From contig NZ_QKQS01000013.1 in NCBI RefSeq assembly GCF_003226555.1, positions 285,890 through 349,889 on the forward strand: DNA of 64,000 nt, in the 5' to 3' direction. How positions within the stretch are numbered: position 1 is the first letter of the stretch; each line of letters opens with the position of its first letter. A model generated the notes under the pieces. It did not search any database. It had not been told where the DNA came from and saw only the letters and a list, made by a program, of their open reading frames with translations. The DNA comes from Rhodopseudomonas palustris. GTDB lineage: Bacteria > Pseudomonadota > Alphaproteobacteria > Rhizobiales > Xanthobacteraceae. Below are positions 56,748-64,000 of the stretch, piece by piece. The position numbers were made by a program, and so were the translations under genes.

Positions 56748-57244
56748 CGCCTGCCTCCCGATCTAGATACAAAAAAGACGCGGCCCGCTATCCACGGTGC
56801 CACGCCACAACGGCGAACCCAGAGCGTTGTTGTCGATTTCCCAGTCGCAAAACATGAAGCCAAAGGGCCAGATCCGATTGCACATCAATTGCAACACGAT
56901 TTTTGTGGTATAGCAAGCCTCGCGCGAGCGACCAATCCACGTAGTACTTGGTGCCATTGATCAGTTCGAATGCAACGGCGCCTGCCCTTGCGGCACATGT
57001 TACTATTTGCGCCGCAACAGCATCGGAGCGCTGGAACATTCGTGGCAATGTGCTTCCAGTTTGCGCAAGTCCCCTCACTCAATCATGCTGCAGTGCAGAA
57101 CGGCGCCACAGTTGCGGCGAGGATGCGACAATTTAGGACACATTGAACCGTGGTCACCCCGGCCTAGCTTCGGTAAGCTACCGTCTGAATCGGCATTGCC
57201 GGTTCCACGGCAGAAGCAACAATCACCAAGGAGCCGATGCGATT
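56748..57244. other. Long upstream region of csp and the Crp/Fnr gene
   Basis: About 500 bases without a convincing gene. It includes the long 5' region of csp (cold-shock mRNAs usually have one) and the leader of the Crp/Fnr gene. A 6-4-6 inverted repeat (TAGCTT, CGGT, AAGCTA) at 57165-57180 lies 65 bases before the regulator start. A frame of 96 codons at 56788-57078 on the minus strand lacks a ribosome-binding site and known domains. Confidence 0.45.
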
Positions 57245-58015
57245 TTGGCCAACGATCTGCAAGCAAGCTCATCTCCGGTGCGAAATCGGGTTCTGACCCA
57301 ACTCGCGCCCGACGATCTCGAAGCGCTCAAACCGCTGCTCCGGCCGGTCGAGTTTCGCGGCCGTGCCGTGTTGCAGGAAGCCAATCGGCGTGTCGAATAC
57401 GTGCACTTCATCGAGGATGGACTCGTGTCCCACCTCTCCGGAACCCGCACCGACTTCGTCGAAACGGCCATGGTCGGCTATTTCGGCTATGTGGGCGTTC
57501 CGCTCGTGCTTGGAGCCGAGGTGTCGTCGCAACGATCCGTCGTGTGTATGCCTGGCACCGCGCTGCGGATCGAAGCCGATGATCTGGCACGGGTGATGGC
57601 CGATCGCCCGCAAATTCGCGAAGAGATGCTTCGCTACGTGCCGGCACTGATTGCACAGAACACCCAGAGCGTGCTGTGCGCAGCAAAGCATGAGATCAAC
57701 CAGCGGCTGGCGCGCTGGCTGCTGCTGGCGAACGACCGCATTCAGAGCGACGTGCTGTACATTACGCACGAACTGCTCGCGGCCAGCATGGGCGTTCGTC
57801 GCGCCAGCATCACGAATGCGCTGTTGCAGCTCGAAGCCGACGGCGTGGTGGAAAAACGCCGTGGCGCGGTACGTATTGTCGATCGCCCGGCGCTCGAAAA
57901 TCGCACCTGCGACTGCTACCACGTCGTGCGCGATGCTTATGATCGCTCCGTCGTCTCGGACTGCGACGGGCATCATCACGATGCAGGTCACGGCATGATC
58001 GCCGGAACCGCCTGA
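57245..58015 (+). CDS. Crp/Fnr family transcriptional regulator
   Basis: A 256-residue regulator. The start is taken as the TTG at 57245 (LANDLQASSSPVRN), 11 bases after AAGGAG; no ATG or GTG fits the frame there. The cyclic-nucleotide-binding type sensor domain (about residues 20-130: LLRPVEFRGRAVLQEANRRV, FIEDGLVSHLSG) is followed by a winged helix (about 150-225: LAASMGVRRASITNALLQLE). The FNR iron-sulfur cysteines are absent, so the signal is not the FNR cluster. The C-terminus is His/Asp-rich (DCDGHHHDAGHG) and could bind metal. Target genes unknown. Confidence 0.82.
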   Translation: MANDLQASSSPVRNRVLTQLAPDDLEALKPLLRPVEFRGRAVLQEANRRVEYVHFIEDGLVSHLSGTRTDFVETAMVGYFGYVGVPLVLGAEVSSQRSVVCMPGTALRIEADDLARVMADRPQIREEMLRYVPALIAQNTQSVLCAAKHEINQRLARWLLLANDRIQSDVLYITHELLAASMGVRRASITNALLQLEADGVVEKRRGAVRIVDRPALENRTCDCYHVVRDAYDRSVVSDCDGHHHDAGHGMIAGTA

Positions 58016-58093
58016 CGAAAAGCGGCATCCAATCCGTCCAGTGCAGCGAGCCGCGATCGTAGCCCGCGGCACTGGACGTTCGCTTCCGCAACG

Positions 58094-58918
58094 TCAGGGC
58101 GCAAGCTGCTGTTCGGAGACCCGCCTCCGCCAAAGCGCGCCCGCGACCAGCACCAAGATCGCACCGACGATTGCGAACAGATACTCGCCGACGTTTCCGT
58201 TGCTGGACAGATGGGGGGACATCCCCATCGAGCCTAACAGCGTATCGAGCTCACTGCCGATCGGCGCGTCGAGCTTGTGGATCAACGGCAGTGCCACTGG
58301 ATCCGTGGCGATCACCTGCCCGGCGATCCAGCCGAGCAGCGCCGCGCCGGCCCAGACCAGGATCGGCAACTTCTCGAGCACCATCAAGATCAGGGCGGCG
58401 CCCGCCACGATCAGCGGCACGCTGATTGCGAGGCCGAGGATCAACAGCGTAACGCGCCCGTCCGCAGCGGCCGCGACCGCAATCACGTTGTCGAGGCTCA
58501 TGATGATGTCGGCGACGACAACGATCTGGACCGCGCGCAAGAGATGCGATGCGGCTTCGACGCTGTCTTCGTCTTCGGTTTCAGGAACCACCAGCTTGGC
58601 GGCGATCACCAGCAGCGCCAGTCCGCCGACCAGCTTGAGGTAAGGCCACTCCATCAGCGTGGCGACAATGCCGGTGAAGACGATCCGCAGCAGGACGGCC
58701 GCCCCGGCGCCGAGCACCATGCCCCACAGCCGATGATGCGGCTTGAGCCCGCGGCACGCGAGCGCGATCACCAGCGCGTTGTCGCCCGACAACAGCACGT
58801 TGATCCAGATGATCTTGCCGACGGAGATCCAGAATTCGGGCTGCTGAATGCCGCTCTTGAATTGCGCGACGATCGACCAGAAGGTCGCGGGGTCGAAGAC
58901 GTGCAGCACCCAGTCCAC
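58094..58918 (-). CDS. TerC family integral membrane protein
   Basis: A 274-residue protein with about eight membrane helices. The two TerC hallmark repeats are present: INVLLSGDNALVIAL near residue 40 and IIMSLDNVIAVAAA near 138, each with an Asp-Asn pair in a helix. Homologues export manganese or calcium (MneA/YkoY type, Alx) or act in metal loading of exported proteins. The C-terminal helix ends with ALWRRRVSEQQ. Its start MDWVLHVFDPATF at 58918 lies 74 bases downstream of ndk's stop, and both are on the minus strand. No yybP-ykoY riboswitch was seen upstream. Confidence 0.85.
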   Translation of the reverse strand: MDWVLHVFDPATFWSIVAQFKSGIQQPEFWISVGKIIWINVLLSGDNALVIALACRGLKPHHRLWGMVLGAGAAVLLRIVFTGIVATLMEWPYLKLVGGLALLVIAAKLVVPETEDEDSVEAASHLLRAVQIVVVADIIMSLDNVIAVAAAADGRVTLLILGLAISVPLIVAGAALILMVLEKLPILVWAGAALLGWIAGQVIATDPVALPLIHKLDAPIGSELDTLLGSMGMSPHLSSNGNVGEYLFAIVGAILVLVAGALWRRRVSEQQLAP

Positions 58919-58992
58919 GGTCTTTCCCCGATGTCGCCGGGGTCCCGCGGCCGCCGATGATCAGCGGCCGGGAACGTCCGACGTGGTAATGC

Positions 58993-59415
58993 TTAGCCGA
59001 CGATTTCGTTGCCGGAGAAGAACTGGGCGATTTCGATCTTGGCGGTTTCCGCCGCATCCGAACCGTGCACCGAGTTCTCGCCGATCGACTTGGCGTGCGC
59101 CTTGCGGATGGTGCCGTCAGCCGCCTTCGACGGATCGGTCGCGCCCATCACGTCGCGGTACTTCGCGATCGCGCCCTCGCCTTCGAGCACCTGAACCACG
59201 ACCGGGCCGGAGATCATGAAGTCGACCAGCTCACCAAAGAACGGGCGTTCCTTGTGCACCGCGTAGAAGGTCTCAGCCTGCTCGCGGGTCATGCGGATCC
59301 GCTTCTGAGCGACGATCCGCAGACCGGCCTTTTCGATCAGCGCATTGATCGCGCCGGTGATGTTGCGCTCGGTCGCATCGGGCTTGAGAATCGAGAAAGT
59401 CCGTTCGATCGCCAT
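58993..59415 (-). CDS. ndk: Nucleoside diphosphate kinase
   Basis: A 140-residue enzyme starting [20 protein letters not shown] at 59415. The phosphate-accepting His lies in the active-site motif [13 protein letters not shown] near residue 117 (catalytic H). The enzyme passes the gamma-phosphate of ATP to NDPs through this His. Length and motif are standard. It is divergent from the ABC-F gene. Confidence 0.96.
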   Translation of the reverse strand: MAIERTFSILKPDATERNITGAINALIEKAGLRIVAQKRIRMTREQAETFYAVHKERPFFGELVDFMISGPVVVQVLEGEGAIAKYRDVMGATDPSKAADGTIRKAHAKSIGENSVHGSDAAETAKIEIAQFFSGNEIVG

Positions 59416-59560
59416 GGAATGTCCTTGAAAGCTAAGGGCGGGAGGGAGTTGCCGGGCTTATATCCACGCCGCCGCGCTCCGGCAAGCTGCGGGGCGCGAT
59501 TCATCGAGCGCTCCCCGGTTGATCGGTTGCCTTTGCGGCCGGACCCAGCCAAAACGCGCC

Positions 59561-61438
59561 ATGCTCACGCTTACCGAGATTTCGATCCGGCTCGCCGGAC
59601 GACTGTTGATCGACCAGAGTTCGGTCCAGATCGCCCCCGGCGCACGCGTCGGTTTCATCGGCCGCAATGGCGCCGGTAAATCCACCCTGTTTCGCGCCAT
59701 CCGCGGCGAGCTCGCGACCGAAACCGGCCGGATCACCCTGCCGCCGCGCTGGCAGATCGGCAGCCTTGCCCAGGAAGCGCCGAACGGCCCCGAGGCGCTG
59801 CTGGACGTCGTCCTGGCAGCCGATGTCGAGCGGGCCGCGCTGCTGCACGAAGCCGAGACTGCGCAGGACCCGCACCGCATCGCCGACATCCAGACCAGGC
59901 TGGTCGACATCGACGCTCACTCGGCGCCAGCGCGGGCCAGCGCCATTCTCAGCGGTCTCGGCTTCTCGGCCGCCGATCAGGCCCGCTCCTGCTCGGAGTT
60001 CTCCGGCGGCTGGCGGATGCGGGTGGCGCTCGCGGCGACGCTGTTCGCCGCGCCGGACCTTTTGCTGCTCGACGAGCCGACCAACTATCTCGACCTCGAA
60101 GGCACGATGTGGCTCGAGGACCATCTCGCCAACTATCCGCGCACCGTGATCGTGATCAGCCACGATCGCGACCTGCTCGACACTTCGGTCAACGAGATCC
60201 TGCATCTCGACCGCGGCCGTCTGGTGCATTTCCGCGGCAGCTACTCGGCCTATGCGGATTTCCGCGCCAACAAGCTGGCGCTCGACGCCAAGAACGCCAA
60301 GCGTGACGAAGCGCGGCGCAAACATCTGCAAGACTTCGTCGACCGCTTCAAGGCCAAGGCCACCAAGGCGCGGCAGGCACAATCGCGCGTCAAAATGCTG
60401 GAGAAGATGAAACCGATAGCGCCGCTGGTGGCGGACGACACGCCGGCTATCAACTTCCCGCCGCCCGAGAAGACGCTGTCGCCGCCGATCATTGCGGTCG
60501 ACAACGTCGCGGTCGGCTACGATCCAAAACACCCGGTGCTCCGGCACGTCACGCTGCGGATCGATCCGGACGACCGCATCGCGCTGCTCGGCTCCAACGG
60601 CAACGGCAAGTCGACACTGGTCAAGCTGCTGGCGAACCGGCTGGCACCGTTCTCCGGATCGGTGACCCGCGCCGACAAGCTGTCGATCGCGTATTTCGCA
60701 CAGCATCAGCTCGACGAGCTGAACGAAGACGGCTCGACCTACGACCACGTCCGCAAGCTGATGCCGGATGCGCCGGAGAGCAAGATCCGGGCGCGGGCCG
60801 GCGCCATGGGGTTCTCCGGCAAGGCGGCCGATACCCTGGTGAAAAGCCTGTCCGGCGGCGAGAAGGCGCGGCTGTTGCTCGGGCTCGCGACCTTCTTCGG
60901 CCCGAACATGATCATTCTCGACGAGCCGACCAACCACCTCGACATCGACAGCCGCGCGGCACTGGCCGAAGCCATCAACGACTTCCCCGGCGCGGTGATC
61001 ATGGTGTCGCACGATCGCTATCTGATCGACGCCTGTGCTGATCGTTTGTGGGTGGTGGCCGACCACAAGGTGAAACCGTTCGACGGCGATCTCGACGAAT
61101 ATCGTCGCGCGGTTTTGTCCTCGCGAGGCGCGCGGAGCGCGCCGTCGGAAACCAAGGAGCGCAAGCCCGATGATGGCGCCGCCAAAGTATCGGGATCGCG
61201 TCCGAAGAAGACGGTGTCGCTGAAGCAGCAGATCACCGAAGCCGAAGCGGAAATCGATCGCATCACTGCGATCATCGACAAGATCGATGCCGCGCTGGCG
61301 ATCCCCGATCTGTTTACCCGCGATCCAAAGCAGGCGGCGCAACTCGGCACCGCGCGCGCCAATGCACAAGCGGCACTGCAAGCTGCAGAGGAGAAATGGC
61401 TGGAAGCAAGCGCGGCGCAGGACGCCGCGCAGAGCTGA
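59561..61438 (+). CDS. ABC-F family ATPase (Uup/YheS-like)
   Basis: A 625-residue soluble protein with two ABC domains: Walker A GRNGAGKST near residue 38 and GSNGNGKST near 345, signature motifs FSGGWRMRVAL and LSGGEKARLLL, and Walker B with DEPTNYLDLE and DEPTNHLDID. The linker between domains (about 235-300) is charged and helical, the ribosome-interacting part in this family. The C-terminal coiled coil (about 545-620, LKQQITEAEAEIDRITAIID) fits Uup/YheS proteins. No membrane segments, so it is not a transporter. Such proteins act on stalled ribosomes. The ATG at 59561 is used. Confidence 0.9.
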   Translation: MLTLTEISIRLAGRLLIDQSSVQIAPGARVGFIGRNGAGKSTLFRAIRGELATETGRITLPPRWQIGSLAQEAPNGPEALLDVVLAADVERAALLHEAETAQDPHRIADIQTRLVDIDAHSAPARASAILSGLGFSAADQARSCSEFSGGWRMRVALAATLFAAPDLLLLDEPTNYLDLEGTMWLEDHLANYPRTVIVISHDRDLLDTSVNEILHLDRGRLVHFRGSYSAYADFRANKLALDAKNAKRDEARRKHLQDFVDRFKAKATKARQAQSRVKMLEKMKPIAPLVADDTPAINFPPPEKTLSPPIIAVDNVAVGYDPKHPVLRHVTLRIDPDDRIALLGSNGNGKSTLVKLLANRLAPFSGSVTRADKLSIAYFAQHQLDELNEDGSTYDHVRKLMPDAPESKIRARAGAMGFSGKAADTLVKSLSGGEKARLLLGLATFFGPNMIILDEPTNHLDIDSRAALAEAINDFPGAVIMVSHDRYLIDACADRLWVVADHKVKPFDGDLDEYRRAVLSSRGARSAPSETKERKPDDGAAKVSGSRPKKTVSLKQQITEAEAEIDRITAIIDKIDAALAIPDLFTRDPKQAAQLGTARANAQAALQAAEEKWLEASAAQDAAQS

Positions 61439-61444
61439 ACGCGA

Positions 61445-62005
61445 CTACCCCGAATGCGCGCTTCGCCGCTTCGCCCGCGTCGGCTTGCGCTCCGGCGCAG
61501 TCTCCTGGACCCGCTCGATCGAAGTCAGGCGGCCTGCGGTGAAGGTGTAGATGCCGGGACGCGGTCCGCGGTTATAGGTCAGAACCACCGAACGGTCGCC
61601 GCGCTCATTGTTCGAGAGGCTAACGTGATCCGGCGCCCCAATCCCGCGCGCGACGTCGCATTCGGTGTGGCCGAGCGCAACGGTTCCGCCTTGCGAGAGA
61701 GGTGCGACCTGACCATCCTGCGGGGCATTGGGGTCGCCCGGAGGGGGCGCCATACCCGAGCAGCGGCCATCGGCACTAATGAGATCGTCAGGAGTGATCG
61801 GCTTGTCCGGCGTGAGCGGCGGGGTTTCGATCGAGATATTCTTGATGAACACCCGACCCGAGCGTGAGAACCACTCCGCATCACGCGAGAGGAATTCCGG
61901 GGTCCCGGAACAGCCCGCCAACAACGGCGTCGCAACCGCGAGCGCAACGAACAATGGTCGGACGGAAAACTTCTGATACACGGTCGAACGCGCCCCAACA
62001 GACAT
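61445..62005 (-). CDS. Hypothetical lipoprotein
   Basis: A 186-residue lipoprotein. The ATG at 62005 gives an N-terminal signal with lipobox LLAGC (Cys near residue 32); an in-frame ATG at 62026 is the alternative. The mature part shows FIKNISIETPPLTPDKPITP, then CSGMAPPPGDPNAPQ and the conserved-looking LGHTECDVARGIGAPDHVSL near the middle, with VVLTYNRGPRPGIYTFTAGR towards the end. The last block resembles small outer-membrane-assembly-type (SmpA/BamE-like) beta folds, ECDVxxxxGxPD, as in the Bradyrhizobial family. It is convergent with the ABC-F gene, six bases apart. Role unknown. Confidence 0.7.
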   Translation of the reverse strand: MSVGARSTVYQKFSVRPLFVALAVATPLLAGCSGTPEFLSRDAEWFSRSGRVFIKNISIETPPLTPDKPITPDDLISADGRCSGMAPPPGDPNAPQDGQVAPLSQGGTVALGHTECDVARGIGAPDHVSLSNNERGDRSVVLTYNRGPRPGIYTFTAGRLTSIERVQETAPERKPTRAKRRSAHSG

Positions 62006-62092
62006 CTTAAGCTCTTGTCCAATCATCGATTTACGGCGCCACCGTGACCACCTCCCAGATCCCCTGGAAAGTGGCGGCACCATCCACACCTC

Positions 62093-62545
62093 TTAGTCTC
62101 GCCGCTGCCAACGACCGGCCTCGTCGGCCTGCCAATAAGTGACGTCGAACGCACGCGCTTTGCACTGTTTCCAGGCGTCGCGAGCCAGCGCCACCGCTTC
62201 GTCGTCCTCGCCGTTAAACAGTAGGACAATTCTCTCGTAGCTGTCCGAATCCGCTGGTAGCGCAGCGTTGTCGACCAGGAACCGAACATGAGCCTCGTTC
62301 GGTCTGCCCTCACCCGCAATCAGTAGAATCGGCTGATGCGCCGCATCCGCCGCACGCCAAGTGGCATGCGGCAGAAACGAATCCTCACGATAGGTCCACA
62401 GGTGAGAATCGAGCGCATCAGCCCTTTCCTCCGAGGTCGACTGCACCACCACCCGCCAGCCGCGCGCGAGCGATTTCTCGAGCAGCGGCGGCAGCACCTG
62501 TTCGATGGTCCTGCCTTGCAGGTGGTAGAACAGCACTTCGGTCAT
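62093..62545 (-). CDS. holC: DNA polymerase III chi subunit
   Basis: A 150-residue protein starting MTEVLFYHLQGRTIEQVLPP at 62545, the typical HolC opening (FYHLQ...LxxLLEKSLxRGWRVVV). Conserved DALDSHLWTYREDSFLPH near residue 47 and PILLIAGE near 73 are further marks of chi. It joins the clamp loader to single-strand binding protein at the replication fork. It sits ten bases after pepA on the same strand, the usual pepA-holC pair. Confidence 0.93.
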   Translation of the reverse strand: MTEVLFYHLQGRTIEQVLPPLLEKSLARGWRVVVQSTSEERADALDSHLWTYREDSFLPHATWRAADAAHQPILLIAGEGRPNEAHVRFLVDNAALPADSDSYERIVLLFNGEDDEAVALARDAWKQCKARAFDVTYWQADEAGRWQRRD

Positions 62546-62555
62546 CGCGGTGCTA

Positions 62556-64000
62556 TTACTTCTTGGATTCGTAATACTCCGCCACGAGCTGATTGAGCAG
62601 CCGGACGCCGTAGCCCGAGCCCCAGCTCTGATTGATGTCGTTCTTCGGCGCCCCCATCGCGGTGCCGGCGATATCAAGATGTGCCCATGGCGTCCCGTCC
62701 ACAAATCGCTGCAGGAATTGCGCCGCAGTGATCGAGCCGCCATTGCGCGAGCCGGTGTTCTTCATGTCGGCGAACTGGGAGTCGATCTGCTTGTCGTATT
62801 CCGGTCCGAGCGGCATGCGCCACACCTTCTCGCCGGTCGACTGGCCGACCGCGGTCAGACGTTCCGCAAGCTGATCGTTGTTGGAGAACAGGCCTGCGTA
62901 GTCGGTGCCGAGCGCGACCATGATGGCGCCGGTCAGCGTCGCCAGATCCACCATGAATTTCGGCTTGTGCTTCTGCGCCACGTACCAAAGCACGTCGGCC
63001 AGGACCAAGCGGCCTTCGGCATCGGTGTTGATGATTTCGATGGTCTGCCCCGACATCGAGGTGACGATGTCACCGGGGCGCTGGGCATTGCCGTCCGGCA
63101 TGTTCTCGACGAGGCCGATCGCGCCGACGACATTGACCTTGGCCTTGCGGGCAGCGAGCGCATGCATCAGGCCGACGACACAGGCGGCGCCGCCCATGTC
63201 ACCCTTCATGTCTTCCATGCTGGCCGACGGCTTGATCGAAATGCCGCCGGTGTCGAAGCAGACGCCCTTGCCGACGAAGGCCAGCGGCTGCTCGCTCTTC
63301 TTACCGCCGTTCCACCGCATGATCACAGTGCGGCCGGGATGCGCCGAGCCCTGCGACACGCCGAGCAGTGCGCCCATCTTGAGTTGGGTCATCGCCTTGA
63401 CGTCGAGGATCTGCACCTCGACGCCGAGCTTCTTGAGCTGCGCCGCGCGCTTGGCGAACTCTTCCGGATACAGCACGTTCGGCGGCTCGTTGACGAGTTC
63501 GCGCGCCAGGATCACGCCGTCGACGACGTGGCTGTCCGGTGTGAAGGCCTTCTTCGCCGCAGCCGGATCCGCCACCGCAATCGACACGCTGGCGTTCAGC
63601 GCGCCGGCATCGTCGTCCTTCTTCTTGGTCTTGTAGCGATCGAACTTGTACGCCCGCAGCCGGATGCCTGACGCCAGCGTCCCCGCCTGCTCCGGCTGCA
63701 TTGCTCCGCCGGGAAGATCCGCGATCACCGTGACGTCCGTATCCGCGGCGCCGATCTTGCCGGCGACCGTGCCACCGAGCTTCAGCAGGTCGTAATCCTT
63801 GATCGATCCGACCTTGCCGGTGCCGATCACGATCAGCCGCCCGGCCTTCAGCCCCTCCGGCGCAAGCAGATCCAAGGCCGAACCGGACTTGCCCTTGAAC
63901 TGGCTGCTCGCGACGGCGCGCTTGACGGTCGCGACCGCCACGCCCAATGCCTTGGTCGCCGCCGAGCCGAACTTCAGCGCGTCGTCACAGAACACGATCA
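62556..64000 (-). CDS. pepA: Cytosol (leucyl) aminopeptidase, N-terminus cut by the window edge
   Basis: M17 leucine aminopeptidase, about 480 residues visible; the first 20 or so residues lie beyond the right edge (the first visible block is [18 protein letters not shown]). The signature [14 protein letters not shown] near the C-terminal third, the metal ligands of [17 protein letters not shown] and the catalytic lysine [10 protein letters not shown] are present. The enzyme forms hexamers with two metal ions and removes N-terminal amino acids; E. coli PepA also binds DNA. It precedes holC on the same strand. Confidence 0.94.
   Translation of the reverse strand, partial: IVFCDDALKFGSAATKALGVAVATVKRAVASSQFKGKSGSALDLLAPEGLKAGRLIVIGTGKVGSIKDYDLLKLGGTVAGKIGAADTDVTVIADLPGGAMQPEQAGTLASGIRLRAYKFDRYKTKKKDDDAGALNASVSIAVADPAAAKKAFTPDSHVVDGVILARELVNEPPNVLYPEEFAKRAAQLKKLGVEVQILDVKAMTQLKMGALLGVSQGSAHPGRTVIMRWNGGKKSEQPLAFVGKGVCFDTGGISIKPSASMEDMKGDMGGAACVVGLMHALAARKAKVNVVGAIGLVENMPDGNAQRPGDIVTSMSGQTIEIINTDAEGRLVLADVLWYVAQKHKPKFMVDLATLTGAIMVALGTDYAGLFSNNDQLAERLTAVGQSTGEKVWRMPLGPEYDKQIDSQFADMKNTGSRNGGSITAAQFLQRFVDGTPWAHLDIAGTAMGAPKNDINQSWGSGYGVRLLNQLVAEYYESKK

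Noticed and set aside
56788-57078. 96-codon minus-strand frame upstream of csp
   Set aside because: No ribosome-binding site or domain; it overlaps other open frames equally well and lies in the expected long csp leader.
58919-58992. yybP-ykoY type manganese riboswitch before the TerC gene
   Set aside because: The 74-base interval to ndk is too short and lacks the expected conserved loops.

Overview
The window is a GC-rich alphaproteobacterial chromosome segment. Gene content and order (ubiquinol-oxidase operon cyoABCD, hda-ppk-ppx, purMN, aspS, rnd, selO, ndk, holC-pepA, EcfG-type promoter motifs) fit Nitrobacteraceae/Bradyrhizobiaceae, most likely Rhodopseudomonas (R. palustris group). This assignment is inferred from protein families and style only. 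No rRNA, tRNA or CRISPR array was found. About 58 protein genes are supported; the first and last are cut by the window edges.

Layout. 0-4.5 kb: end of a CHMI-type isomerase, a quinone oxidoreductase, a PepSY/membrane-protein pair, a TetR regulator and a divergent coiled-coil protein, with two palindromic operator candidates. 4.5-9.4 kb: a universal stress protein and cyoABCD, a cytochrome bo3-type quinol oxidase. 9.6-13.5 kb: a divergent three-gene operon with a class II glutamine amidotransferase, an asparagine-synthetase-like amidotransferase and a GCS2/YbdK carboxylate-amine ligase; it looks like a route to a small amidated peptide. A GGAAC-N16-CGTT promoter points towards cyo, and a looser version points towards the amidotransferase operon, so this whole block may belong to the general stress response. 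13.5-18.9 kb: an RND efflux pump and adaptor with a divergent TetR repressor and two palindromic operators. 19-31 kb: a diguanylate cyclase, small secreted proteins, CPBP protein, Kup, Sel1 protein, a DUF1328 stress protein under an EcfG-type promoter, GNAT, thioesterase, M20 hydrolase, a repeat-bearing small gene and CreA. 31-43 kb: cell-wall enzymes (L,D-transpeptidase, NodB-type deacetylase), DHFR-like protein, DoxX, malic enzyme, AspRS, SelO, RNase D and bestrophin.

43.3-49.3 kb is an island: visibly AT-richer DNA carrying a tightly coupled three-gene operon on the minus strand, followed by a 5'-truncated IS481-family transposase. The operon encodes an atypical IucA/IucC-like (NIS synthetase) protein, a 771-residue membrane protein with an amidotransferase-like N-terminus and an alpha-toroid-like middle, and a cytosolic class C beta-lactamase-type hydrolase. 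It lies between rnd/bestrophin and ppx, otherwise ordinary backbone. I do not recognise this combination as a named system; it is the best candidate here for something undescribed.

49.3-64 kb returns to housekeeping genes: ppx, ppk, hda, pgsA, purM, purN, a cold-shock protein, a Crp/Fnr regulator, a TerC protein, ndk, an ABC-F ATPase, a lipoprotein, holC and the start-truncated pepA.
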